DNA of 7,398 bases. Source: an uncultured Anaerotruncus sp. Its GTDB lineage: Bacteria; Bacillota; Clostridia; Oscillospirales; Ruminococcaceae. The notes below the pieces were generated by a model, which was not told where the DNA came from, did no database searches, and saw only the letters and a program-made list of their open reading frames with translations. A program made the position numbers and the translations under genes. The DNA lies in contig CAJUJI010000136.1 of the NCBI GenBank assembly GCA_910586875.1, positions 1 to 7,398 on the forward strand. Direction: 5' to 3'. This document shows positions 1 through 5,063 of the stretch, piece after piece; the first letter of the stretch is position 1, and the number at the start of each line of letters is the position of its first letter.

Positions 1-323
1 CCCAGGACCTCTCCGACTTTCTGGCCCTGGAGGACGGCAAGTACGGCAGAGGTATCCTCAATGTCTGCAAAACTAAGATCATCCTCAACATGGAGGACGA
101 TGAGGCCCGCCGGGTCCAGGAGACGCTCCATCTTACCGATACGGAGATCATGAACATCACCCACTTCCAGCGGGGCAGCGGACTCATCTCCACCAATAAC
201 AACAATGTTACGGTGGAGTTTCGCTGCTCGGAACTGGAGAAGGAGCTGATCACTACCGACCGGAAGGAGCTGGGGAAGATCTTGCAGAGAAAGGCCCAAG
301 CCAGGAATCGTGGCGCCTTGTAA
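1..323 (+). CDS. VirB4-like conjugal transfer ATPase, C-terminal end (partial)
   Basis: The gene enters from the left edge; the reading frame is open from base 3 and stops with TAA at 321-323, so 106 codons are visible. The family's role is to power the type IV secretion (mating-pore) apparatus at the cytoplasmic membrane. The visible part starts QDLSDFLALEDGKYGRGIL and contains KIILNMEDDEA, a stretch around LTDTEIMNITHFQRGSGLI, and a C-terminal TTDRKEL. This matches the end of VirB4/TraE-type ATPases of Firmicute ICEs: the segment after the last ATPase motifs, with the 'fails to be a target, ligand or state' strands and the short tail. The Walker A and B motifs lie outside the window. No strong terminator follows; the next 90 bases are AT-rich and lead into the antitoxin gene. 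The assignment rests on remembered family patterns, and completeness of the C-terminus cannot be judged. Confidence 0.7.
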   Translation, partial: QDLSDFLALEDGKYGRGILNVCKTKIILNMEDDEARRVQETLHLTDTEIMNITHFQRGSGLISTNNNNVTVEFRCSELEKELITTDRKELGKILQRKAQARNRGAL

Positions 324-360
324 ATTGTGTTCTTTTTAGAACCTATTGAGTTTTATTTTA

Positions 361-389
361 TTGCTTTTGTCCATACTATATGTTAGAAT
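361..389 (+). promoter_or_regulatory. Candidate sigma-A promoter of the relB/PIN operon
   Basis: TTGCTT at 361-366 and TAGAAT at 384-389 are separated by exactly 17 bases, 25 bases before the antitoxin start. The surroundings are AT-rich, in contrast to the coding sequence on both sides. This is a pattern match only. RelB-type antitoxins normally bind their own promoter, so autoregulation here is expected, although no convincing operator palindrome is visible. Confidence 0.5.
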
Positions 390-413
390 AAAAACAGAAA
401 AGGAGGTGCTGAT

Positions 414-722
414 ATGGCACAGGCAACTTTCAGTGTCCGTATGGATGAAGGATTAAAAAAGCAATTCGACAGGCTTTGCGCTGAATTTGGTATGAATACC
501 TCGACAGCCATTAACATCTTTGCAAAAACAGTGGTTCGGGAAAGAAGAATCCCCTTTGAGATCGCGGCCCCGGAAGTCCCGGTCTCCAGGGAGGAAGGGC
601 GAAATGCCTTTCTCGCCCTCCGGGAGCAGGCCGCACAGAGTGACCATGCCGACCTTTCGCTGGAGGAGATCAACACTGAGATCAAGGAAAGCCGGCAAGC
701 CAGAAAACAGGCAAGGGTGTGA
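414..722 (+). CDS. RelB/DinJ-family type II antitoxin
   Basis: This 102-residue protein would bind and neutralise the toxin encoded directly downstream and repress their shared promoter. Residues 1-50 form the ribbon-helix-helix DNA-binding part: a short strand (TFSVRMDE), then helices with the DinJ/RelB signature (FGMNTSTAINIFAKTVV...IPFEI). The C-terminal half (about 51-102) is charged and probably disordered until it wraps round the toxin. The start is ATG at 414, preceded by AGGAGG at 401-406 with a 7-base spacer. The stop TGA (720-722) overlaps a possible GTG start of the PIN toxin, the coupling usual in TA operons. The RelB/DinJ family is typically paired with RelE/YafQ-fold toxins, so pairing with a PIN toxin is notable. 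The family call is secure; the partner is inferred from position. Confidence 0.88.
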   Translation: MAQATFSVRMDEGLKKQFDRLCAEFGMNTSTAINIFAKTVVRERRIPFEIAAPEVPVSREEGRNAFLALREQAAQSDHADLSLEEINTEIKESRQARKQARV

Positions 723-727
723 TAGGT

Positions 728-1159
728 ATGCGCTATTTCGCAGTAATAGACACCAATGTTCTGGTTTCTGCACTCTTTTCCAGGCACCCTGATGCAGCAA
801 CCGTCCAGATCATTGAGAAGGTCTATACGGGAGAGATCATCCCTCTGTACAGCAACAGTATTCTGGAAGAATATGAAGAGGTGCTTTGCAGGCCAAAATT
901 TCATTTTTCTGTTTCTATGATCCGCACATTGATTGCATCCATAAAAACAAATGGGATTTCGGTAGAGCCTTCCCCTACTGGTATAGAGCTACCGGACATG
1001 GATGATTTGGTGTTTTATGAGGTGGTGATGGAAAAACAAACCGACAATGCCTATTTAGTCACCGGGAATATCCGGCATTTCCCCAAAGAACCATTTATCA
1101 TAACACCGAATGAAATGCTGGATATTATCCGAAATGGTACTGCTCCGACAAGAGAATAA
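728..1159 (+). CDS. PIN-domain ribonuclease toxin (COG1569/TIGR00305-type TA toxin)
   Basis: This is a putative TA toxin of the PIN family: a metal-dependent endoribonuclease that cuts RNA when its antitoxin is degraded. From ATG 728 the protein has 143 residues. It opens with MRYFAVIDTNVLVSALF, carrying the first catalytic Asp (D8). The second acidic residue is in EEYEEVLCRPKF (E48). A third cluster is PDMDDLVFYEVV (D92/D93), followed by YLVTGNIRHFP, where the usual 'TGD' position is Asn; N at this place is, from memory, common in this subfamily. GTG at 719 is an alternative start that overlaps the antitoxin stop (GTGA). ATG 728 is preferred because homologues begin at the equivalent Met and because AAGGG at 713-717 is correctly spaced only for it. 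The gene is co-transcribed with the antitoxin and followed by an intrinsic terminator 10 bases after its stop. It looks intact. Confidence 0.87.
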   Translation: MRYFAVIDTNVLVSALFSRHPDAATVQIIEKVYTGEIIPLYSNSILEEYEEVLCRPKFHFSVSMIRTLIASIKTNGISVEPSPTGIELPDMDDLVFYEVVMEKQTDNAYLVTGNIRHFPKEPFIITPNEMLDIIRNGTAPTRE

Positions 1160-1168
1160 ACGATTACG

Positions 1169-1198
1169 AAAGGGGAGCCAAACGGGCTCCCTTTTCTT
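1169..1198 (+). terminator. Intrinsic terminator of the relB/PIN operon
   Basis: An 11-bp stem pairs 1169-1179 with 1185-1195 (core GGGAGCC/GGCTCCC, one G-U pair, A/T pairs at the base). It closes a 5-base loop and runs into CTTTTCTT. It begins 10 bases after the PIN toxin stop codon. Confidence 0.85.
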
Positions 1199-1210
1199 GT
1201 GTAGAGCTAA

Positions 1211-1248
1211 AAACGCCTTCTGCAAGTTTTCCCTTGCAAAAGGCGTTT
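1211..1248 (-). terminator. Intrinsic terminator for the - strand antitoxin transcript
   Basis: A 16-bp stem pairs 1211-1226 with 1233-1248 with a single mismatch and a 6-base loop (AAACGCCTT...AAGGCGTTT at the base). Read on the - strand, the stem ends in GGCGTTTTTAGC, a proper T tract; on the + strand no T tract follows directly. It lies 7 bases beyond the stop of the toxin remnant at 1255-1314, so it is best read as the original terminator of that antitoxin-toxin operon. Confidence 0.7.
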
Positions 1249-1254
1249 GATGAT

Positions 1255-1314
1255 TCATTTTTTGAGAAGCTCAGAATGGCTTCCAAGGCGGTAAAGGACA
1301 ATCACATTATCCAT
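1255..1314 (-). pseudogene. C-terminal remnant of a RelE/YafQ-type toxin
   Basis: Five bases after the antitoxin stop on the - strand there is a 19-codon open frame, MDNVIVLYRLGSHSELLKK, ending with TGA at 1257-1255. The tail (I/L)(V/L)..R.GSHS(D/E)L is the hallmark C-terminus of YafQ/RelE-type toxins, whose last strand and helix carry G(T/S)H with a catalytic His (H13 here). A full toxin has about 90 residues, so roughly the first 70 are missing. The fragment is followed by a - strand terminator, as a complete toxin gene would be. No ribosome binding site is obvious before its ATG. The reading as a deletion remnant is an inference from a short motif plus position; a chance open frame of this length cannot be excluded, but the fit of motif, strand, place and terminator is good. 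Confidence 0.6.
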
Positions 1315-1318
1315 AATT

Positions 1319-1591
1319 TTATTCTTCAAGCGCCGCCCTCAATTCTTCCATGTTGGTATAGCCTCTGACAGACGGATCGTAGGCGATCCGCCGGCCCTCC
1401 TCGATTGCGGCAAGGGTGGTATCATTGGGAACATCTAATTTTAACGCAAAGGGGATCCCGTTTTCACGGATCGTCTGGCGCAAAAAGATATTGACGGCAG
1501 TTGTCATAGTTAGGCCAAGCTCTGCAAATATCTTTTCCGCGGCTGTCTTGATTTCTTTGTCCGTGCGGATATTCAGATTCGTACTTTCCAT
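1319..1591 (-). CDS. RelB/DinJ-family antitoxin, apparently orphan
   Basis: This 90-residue antitoxin of the DinJ/RelB ribbon-helix-helix family runs opposite to the PIN operon. Residues 1-48 hold the DNA-binding strand (NLNIRTDKEIK) and helices with the family signature AELGLTMTTAVNIFLRQTI...GIPFAL. The rest is an acidic toxin-binding tail that includes AAIEEGRRIAYD and ends MEELRAALEE. The ATG at 1591-1589 has GGGAGG on the - strand with about 7 bases of spacing, and a good promoter lies further upstream. The usual toxin gene should follow at once, but only a 19-codon piece remains (1255-1314). The protein appears full length, so it may still act as a DNA-binding repressor or neutralise related toxins elsewhere (inference). 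It differs clearly in sequence from the antitoxin at 414-722. Confidence 0.88.
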   Translation of the reverse strand: MESTNLNIRTDKEIKTAAEKIFAELGLTMTTAVNIFLRQTIRENGIPFALKLDVPNDTTLAAIEEGRRIAYDPSVRGYTNMEELRAALEE

Positions 1592-1620
1592 AAAAGCACC
1601 TCCCTTTTTATTCTATACAA

Positions 1621-1649
1621 ATCGTATCACAATATGTGTCTATTGTCAA
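1621..1649 (-). promoter_or_regulatory. Promoter of the - strand antitoxin with embedded operator-like palindrome
   Basis: On the - strand, TTGACA (1649-1644, perfect consensus -35) and TACGAT (1626-1621) are spaced by 17 bases, 30 bases before the start codon. Between them lies an inverted repeat, ACAATA (1629-1634) and TATTGT (1641-1646), with a 6-base spacer that overlaps the -35 box. That is where an autoregulating ribbon-helix-helix antitoxin would be expected to bind. Confidence 0.6.
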
Positions 1650-1723
1650 CATAATGCACGAACTATTTCGCTGAATGAGGAAGGAGGAAATCCTGTTTAT
1701 GTAGCATTCCTGAAAATTCGATA

Positions 1724-1800
1724 AAAGCGCATCCTTTGCGCCGTTTTCACCGCACAAACCGATATTGTGCGGTATTTTTGCGCCGCTTTGCGGCTTTGTT
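1724..1800 (+). other. Three tandem hairpins, terminator-like; possible oriT region
   Basis: Three inverted repeats follow each other. (a) GCGCA 1727-1731 pairs with TGCGC 1737-1741, flanked by AAAA and TTTT that can extend the stem across a bulge. (b) A perfect 9-bp stem pairs 1749-1757 with 1765-1773 (ACCGCACAA/TTGTGCGGT), 7-base loop, followed by ATTTTT. (c) GCCGC 1782-1786 pairs with GCGGC 1790-1794, 3-base loop, followed by TTTGTT. The 9-mer TTTGCGCCG occurs twice, at 1735-1743 and 1777-1785. Hairpin (b) has the form of a + strand intrinsic terminator, yet no intact + strand gene ends nearby. The spot, directly before a candidate relaxase operon, also suits an origin of transfer. Confidence 0.5.
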
Positions 1801-1845
1801 ACGCACCAATTACGCATGATTTTCAGACAAAAAGAAGGTGGTGAA

Positions 1846-2385
1846 ATGAATTTCCCTGGCCAAGACAAGGAAGAACTGCTGGAACTCAAGCAGCTGCTGA
1901 AGGAATACCGGGTGCTCCGCACCGAACAGCTGTACCGCTGGTTTTCAGCAAAGGACCGCAGGGTGGTGGGCAATATGCTCTCCTACCTGCGGCGCAGCGG
2001 GCAGCTGGTCAGCGACCCCTCCGGCAGCCTGCTGGCTCTCAACCAGCCGGAGCTGTCCAAGGGACTGGACGAAAAGCGGATCGCGGCCTTCTGGGTGCTG
2101 GCGGGATTTGCGGGCCGGGTGGAGTACCACGCCTGCGGGGAATACCCGGTCCAGCTCTTTTTCTTTATGGCGGGCGAGGAATACGAGATCGTCTATGTAC
2201 CCTATGGAAGCGAGGGGATGATGGGCGCTCTTTTCTCCCAGCGGGAGCAGAGGGGTGCCCATATCCTTGTCATCGTGGAGACCCCGGAACAAATCGAAAC
2301 GCTGGAGATTCCAGGGGCCGACTGGTTCTGCACCGTGGCCGCCGACGGGACCATCCAGCGATATTTACAGGAGGAATCAGAATGA
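1846..2385 (+). CDS. wHTH ICE protein, DUF5697-like
   Basis: A 179-residue protein, first gene of the four-gene + strand block. Residues about 8-66 look like a winged helix-turn-helix (LLELKQLLKEYRVLRTEQLY, then an RR-containing recognition region, then a wing ending LLALN). From about 90 on, the protein is strand-rich (YPVQLFFFMAG, YEIVYVPYG, HILVIVETPEQI, ADWFCTVA) and ends with an acidic tail. No enzyme motif is evident. Size, the N-terminal wHTH and the neighbours recall DUF5697 proteins of Firmicute ICEs; that name is from memory and tentative. ATG 1846 is chosen because GAAGGTGG lies just before it; an upstream TTG at 1765 would put the start inside a hairpin. The stop overlaps the next start (ATGA, 2382-2385), so translation is coupled. 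A role in DNA binding at transfer or replication is inferred. Confidence 0.7.
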   Translation: MNFPGQDKEELLELKQLLKEYRVLRTEQLYRWFSAKDRRVVGNMLSYLRRSGQLVSDPSGSLLALNQPELSKGLDEKRIAAFWVLAGFAGRVEYHACGEYPVQLFFFMAGEEYEIVYVPYGSEGMMGALFSQREQRGAHILVIVETPEQIETLEIPGADWFCTVAADGTIQRYLQEESE

Positions 2386-3023
2386 ATCAGCATGAATTGC
2401 AAAAGCGCCTGATCCGGTATCAGGGGGAAAGCGAGCAGATCGGCTTCTGGCTGAGTTGGGCAAAACAGTCGCTGCCGGAGGACTTTGAGGGATACCGCCG
2501 CAGCCTTCAGGACGCCTCCGGCCTGGCGGAACGGCTGGCCTGCGGCATCCGGGACATTCGGGTGGAGACCTGTTTTCTCCCCAGGGCGGAGGTGTTTCGT
2601 GAAGCCGCCCAAACACAGGACATTCTGGTGGAAGCGGAGGAAAGCTGGCATCGTATCCTTCTGCCGGGACTGCTGCCCAAGAAGAAGACCGGTTCCTGCG
2701 CCTTCCTCACCGGGCCGCTCTCCGCTGCTCTGACAGAGTACAGGAAAGGGCATCCCATCCGGCAATTAAGGCGGACGGTGGTTTGCTTTCGTCACTTGTA
2801 CAGCGCCGGGCTGCCGGAACGGATGGTACGGGATCACGACAACATTGAGGTCAAGCAGGTGTTGGATGTCATTGCCGACCACTTTCTTGCGGACGACAAC
2901 GGGCTGCTCTGTACCAACCTCTACACCTCTGCCATGGGTGACGGAGAGGGCACCGAGGTCTATGTCATGGCCCCGGAATATCTGGGGAAATGGCTGAATT
3001 TGCACACAATCAAAACGCCCTGA
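2382..3023 (+). CDS. ICE-associated protein, DUF6100-like
   Basis: A 213-residue soluble protein with no signal peptide or membrane segment. The N-terminal third is helical and amphipathic (residues 1-60), and a coiled coil is possible. The middle part contains FLPRAEVFREAAQTQDILVEAEESWHRILLPGLLPKKKTGSCAFLTG-like sequence (about 65-110), and the C-terminal third has HDNIEVKQVLDVIADHFLADD (about 150-175). I recognise no catalytic motif. The closest recollection is DUF6100, a family of unknown function found beside wHTH and VirD4 genes in Firmicute ICEs; this is tentative. The start ATG 2382 overlaps the upstream stop and has AGGAGG at 2369-2374 with a 7-base spacer. Conservation in this cassette would suggest an accessory relaxosome role, which is inference. 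A structured 172-base gap separates it from the next gene. Confidence 0.65.
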   Translation: MNQHELQKRLIRYQGESEQIGFWLSWAKQSLPEDFEGYRRSLQDASGLAERLACGIRDIRVETCFLPRAEVFREAAQTQDILVEAEESWHRILLPGLLPKKKTGSCAFLTGPLSAALTEYRKGHPIRQLRRTVVCFRHLYSAGLPERMVRDHDNIEVKQVLDVIADHFLADDNGLLCTNLYTSAMGDGEGTEVYVMAPEYLGKWLNLHTIKTP

Positions 3024-3033
3024 AATGGAGCAA

Positions 3034-3085
3034 AAAACGCCTCCGTTTTTCTGCTTTTCGAGGCAGACAAAAGCGGAGGTGTTTT
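3034..3085 (+). promoter_or_regulatory. Hairpin that would mask a ribosome binding site
   Basis: The left arm, AAAACGCCTCCGTTTTT then CTGC (3034-3054), pairs with the right arm, GCAG then CAAAAGCGGAGGTGTTTT (3063-3085), using G-U pairs and a 1-2 base bulge around a short loop. The right arm contains GGAGG (3075-3079), a good SD for ATG 3088, paired against CCTCC (3041-3045 region) in the left arm. It may be a translational switch or a weak terminator/attenuator (ends GTTTTGG). Confidence 0.5.
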
Positions 3086-3195
3086 GGATGCCGGGAAGGC
3101 GCTGTTTATGCGGGCTTTCCTGGGTGGACAGCGGCGGAAAAGCACCCAAGTACAAGCGGCACTGGTCGCAATTTTGTGGAAAAGGAGGTGGTTTG

Positions 3196-4281
3196 ATGGC
3201 GGAAGTTTCGGAGGTGCGGGAGGACACCCTTTTGGGGCTGACAGCCCTGTGCGGAGACCTTCCCGTCAGGCTCCTTTCCCTGCTCCCCGGCAGTACCGAA
3301 TGGACCCGAAAAACCGTTTCCATCCTGCGGGCCGACAAGCTGGTCATGCGGCACCATAAAAACGGCGTCCCCTCCCTGCGGCTGACCAAAAAGGGGCGGG
3401 TGCTGTTAAGTCGGGCCTTCCCGGAGCGCTATCAGCCGCTTTTCACAGAGGGCTATCTGGCCCGCTGCCGAAAAAGCGACCCGGTCAGCGTGGAGCGCCT
3501 GCATCGTACCGCGGCGGTCTATCTGCTGATGTTTCGGGCCGGTGTCCAGCTCTACCCGGATGAAAAGCCGCCCTTCTATCAGATGGGGAACACTCCTGAT
3601 TTCTCTGTCCCCGCCTTTTACAGTTCTCTGGAGGTCAAAGGGCAGGGAACGGGCTCCACCCGAATCAAAGCCACCCGCGCGGTGGGGCTGCTGATGGGGA
3701 CGGGATATGCCGCCCTCGTTTACCACACCAGCGCGGCGCCCCTCAAATGGAGCTCCAAGGCAGAGCAAAAGCTGATGGGCGCGGTGAAGGGTATCCTGAT
3801 CCGTCAGAGAATCCCCCTCTCCGAAATAGAGGGGCTGATGATTGGCGCGAATATGGGTACCGCTCTCGACCTGCTGCAAAGCGAGGGTGGGAACCGGCGG
3901 CAGTATTTCCGACCGGACGGTACCTTCCCTGTTATGCGCTATCTGCCCTGCGATGAAAACGGCATCCGGCAGCTTCAGCCGCTCTGCCGGCCCGCCTTCT
4001 ATAAGCGGCTGGCGGAAGTCCTGCGAAGCCGGTATGATGTGCCTGGCGCTTTCCCCTTTGACAGCGACGCAGCCATAGACGGGCAGCCGGTTTTGTTTGC
4101 CTATGATTTTGACCTGGAGAGGATCAAGCGGTTCAAAACAGGGCTGGAGCTTTTCGGGAAACAGGGTCATGCCGTCTGTTTAGATTTCCAGGCTGACTGT
4201 CTGGAACGCTATCTTGGCAGGGCTGTACGGCTTCATCTGCTGGACCCTGCCGCGATATGGAAGGAGGTGGGGCTGAGATAG
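3196..4281 (+). CDS. wHTH protein with PD-(D/E)XK-like motif, possible MOBC/replication-relaxation-type relaxase
   Basis: A 361-residue protein encoded directly before virD4. Residues about 8-72 form a winged helix (DTLLGLTALCGDLPVRLLSLL, TRKTVSILRADKLVMRH, then a wing ending LRLTKKGRVLL), the N-terminal plan of replication-relaxation (PF13814) proteins. After a helical linker with LHRTAAVYLL (102-111), the sequence P134-D135...E146-V-K148 matches a PD-(D/E)XK nuclease core, followed by KATRAVGLLMG and YAALVYHTS. MOBC relaxases such as CloDF13 MobC are known PD-(D/E)XK-type proteins and are encoded beside a VirD4-like protein. The relaxase call is therefore a reasoned hypothesis, not recognition. 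ATG 3196 has AAAGGAGG a few bases upstream and puts the wHTH at the N-terminus. ATG 3088 (SD GGAGG at 3075-3079, 397 residues) is an alternative start. The 3' end overlaps virD4 by 25 bases if virD4 starts at 4257. Confidence 0.7.
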   Translation: MAEVSEVREDTLLGLTALCGDLPVRLLSLLPGSTEWTRKTVSILRADKLVMRHHKNGVPSLRLTKKGRVLLSRAFPERYQPLFTEGYLARCRKSDPVSVERLHRTAAVYLLMFRAGVQLYPDEKPPFYQMGNTPDFSVPAFYSSLEVKGQGTGSTRIKATRAVGLLMGTGYAALVYHTSAAPLKWSSKAEQKLMGAVKGILIRQRIPLSEIEGLMIGANMGTALDLLQSEGGNRRQYFRPDGTFPVMRYLPCDENGIRQLQPLCRPAFYKRLAEVLRSRYDVPGAFPFDSDAAIDGQPVLFAYDFDLERIKRFKTGLELFGKQGHAVCLDFQADCLERYLGRAVRLHLLDPAAIWKEVGLR

Positions 4282-5063
4282 AACCCAAAAAGAAAATCGT
4301 CCTGCTTGTTTTTCTCCCGCTGCTGTTGGGGCTGCTGCTCTACGGCGGCGGATTCCTTGCCCAACTGCTTATTCACTACAAAGCGTGGCAGCAGACCGGC
4401 GGCGTTCTCGGTCACAGTGCGCCAAAACCGCCGGACCCCTCGGTGCTGTCTTGCCTGGCCGCCTCTTTTCACTGGCCGGAGGGCCTTATCAGCATGGGGC
4501 TGATTTTGACCGTGCTGGCGGTCCTCATCCTGTTCGTCTTCCGCATCGGCCGGGATGGCGGCGGGGAGTACGACAGCGCCCGCAAGTTGACCTATGCGGA
4601 CTCTGGCAGTTACGGCACCGCAGGCTTTATGGGAGACCGGGAGCTGCGGGAAACCCTGTGGGTCACTGAGGTACAAAGCACCGACGCCATCATCTTGGGG
4701 AGAAAAGGGAAAAAGGCGGTCTGCCTCCCCACCGATTCCCGCCTGAACCGAAACTTTGCCATCTACGGCGCAAGCGGCAGCGGCAAGAGCCGGGCTTTTG
4801 TCCGCAACATGGTGCTGCAAGCGGTGCGCCGGGGGGAATCGGTCATCATCACCGACCCCAAATCCGAGCTGTTCGAGGACATGGCCGCCTATCTCTCGGC
4901 AAATGGTTACACCGTCCGGGTCTTTAACCTCATCCGCCCCCAGAACAGCGACAGCTGGAACTGTCTGAAGGAAGTGAACGACGAGGTAATGGCCCAGGTC
5001 TTTGCGGATGCGAGGTTTACCAGCTGCTTTGCAATGAAAGCGAGGCAGCCCTCACAAAGATGA
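4257..5063 (+). pseudogene. virD4: VirD4/TraG type IV coupling protein, N-terminal part (gene broken)
   Basis: This is the N-terminal half of the ATPase that brings the relaxase-DNA complex to the mating pore at the inner membrane. Two membrane segments are clear, residues about 14-38 and 77-96. The Walker A motif GASGSGKS is at 171-178, followed by VIITDPKSELFEDMA (196-210) and SDSWNCLKEVNDEVMAQVFAD, all typical of TraG/VirD4. After D251 the frame leaves the family and ends ARFTSCFAMKARQPSQR-stop. The homologous sequence resumes in another frame at 5012 (EVYQLLCNESEAALTK), so a segment is missing (see the next entry). ATG 4257 lacks an SD of its own; AAGGAGG lies inside the frame at 4260-4266. 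ATA at 4278 stands where an SD-driven start would be expected, perhaps a mutated ATG. Without the rest of its motor domain this product should be inactive. Confidence 0.8.

Larger units (their letters stand above)
1592..1845. other. Gene-free stretch between the TA island and the relaxosome-type operon
   Basis: These 254 bases hold the antitoxin promoter on the right-to-left strand, an SD-like AAGGAGG at 1681-1687 with nothing convincing behind it, and a cluster of hairpins at 1724-1800. No good promoter for the operon starting at 1846 was found. Open frames crossing the stretch have no recognisable protein features and are not annotated. Confidence 0.55.

Noticed and set aside
329..342. GTTCT/AGAAC hairpin with T loop after the VirB4 stop, as a terminator
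   Set aside because: The stem is only 5 A/T-rich base pairs and has no T tract on its 3' side.
383..904. Open frame on the - strand across the relB/PIN pair
   Set aside because: It is antisense to two clearly recognised genes and has no SD or domain.
1681..1724. AAGGAGG at 1681-1687 followed by ATG-TAG (1699-1704), and an open frame ending NEEGGNPVYVAFLKIR
   Set aside because: The SD serves only a start-stop minimal frame, and the second frame has no start of its own and no family I recognise. It could be a gene remnant but support is too thin.
1765..1845. Upstream TTG start giving the DUF5697-like protein 27 extra residues
   Set aside because: It starts within a hairpin, has no SD, and the added residues look unlike the protein; ATG 1846 has a good SD.
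3406..4170. 254-codon open frame on the - strand opposite the wHTH/PD-(D/E)XK gene
   Set aside because: Its composition is low-complexity antisense type, with no start signal; the + strand gene has SD, domain plan and operon context.
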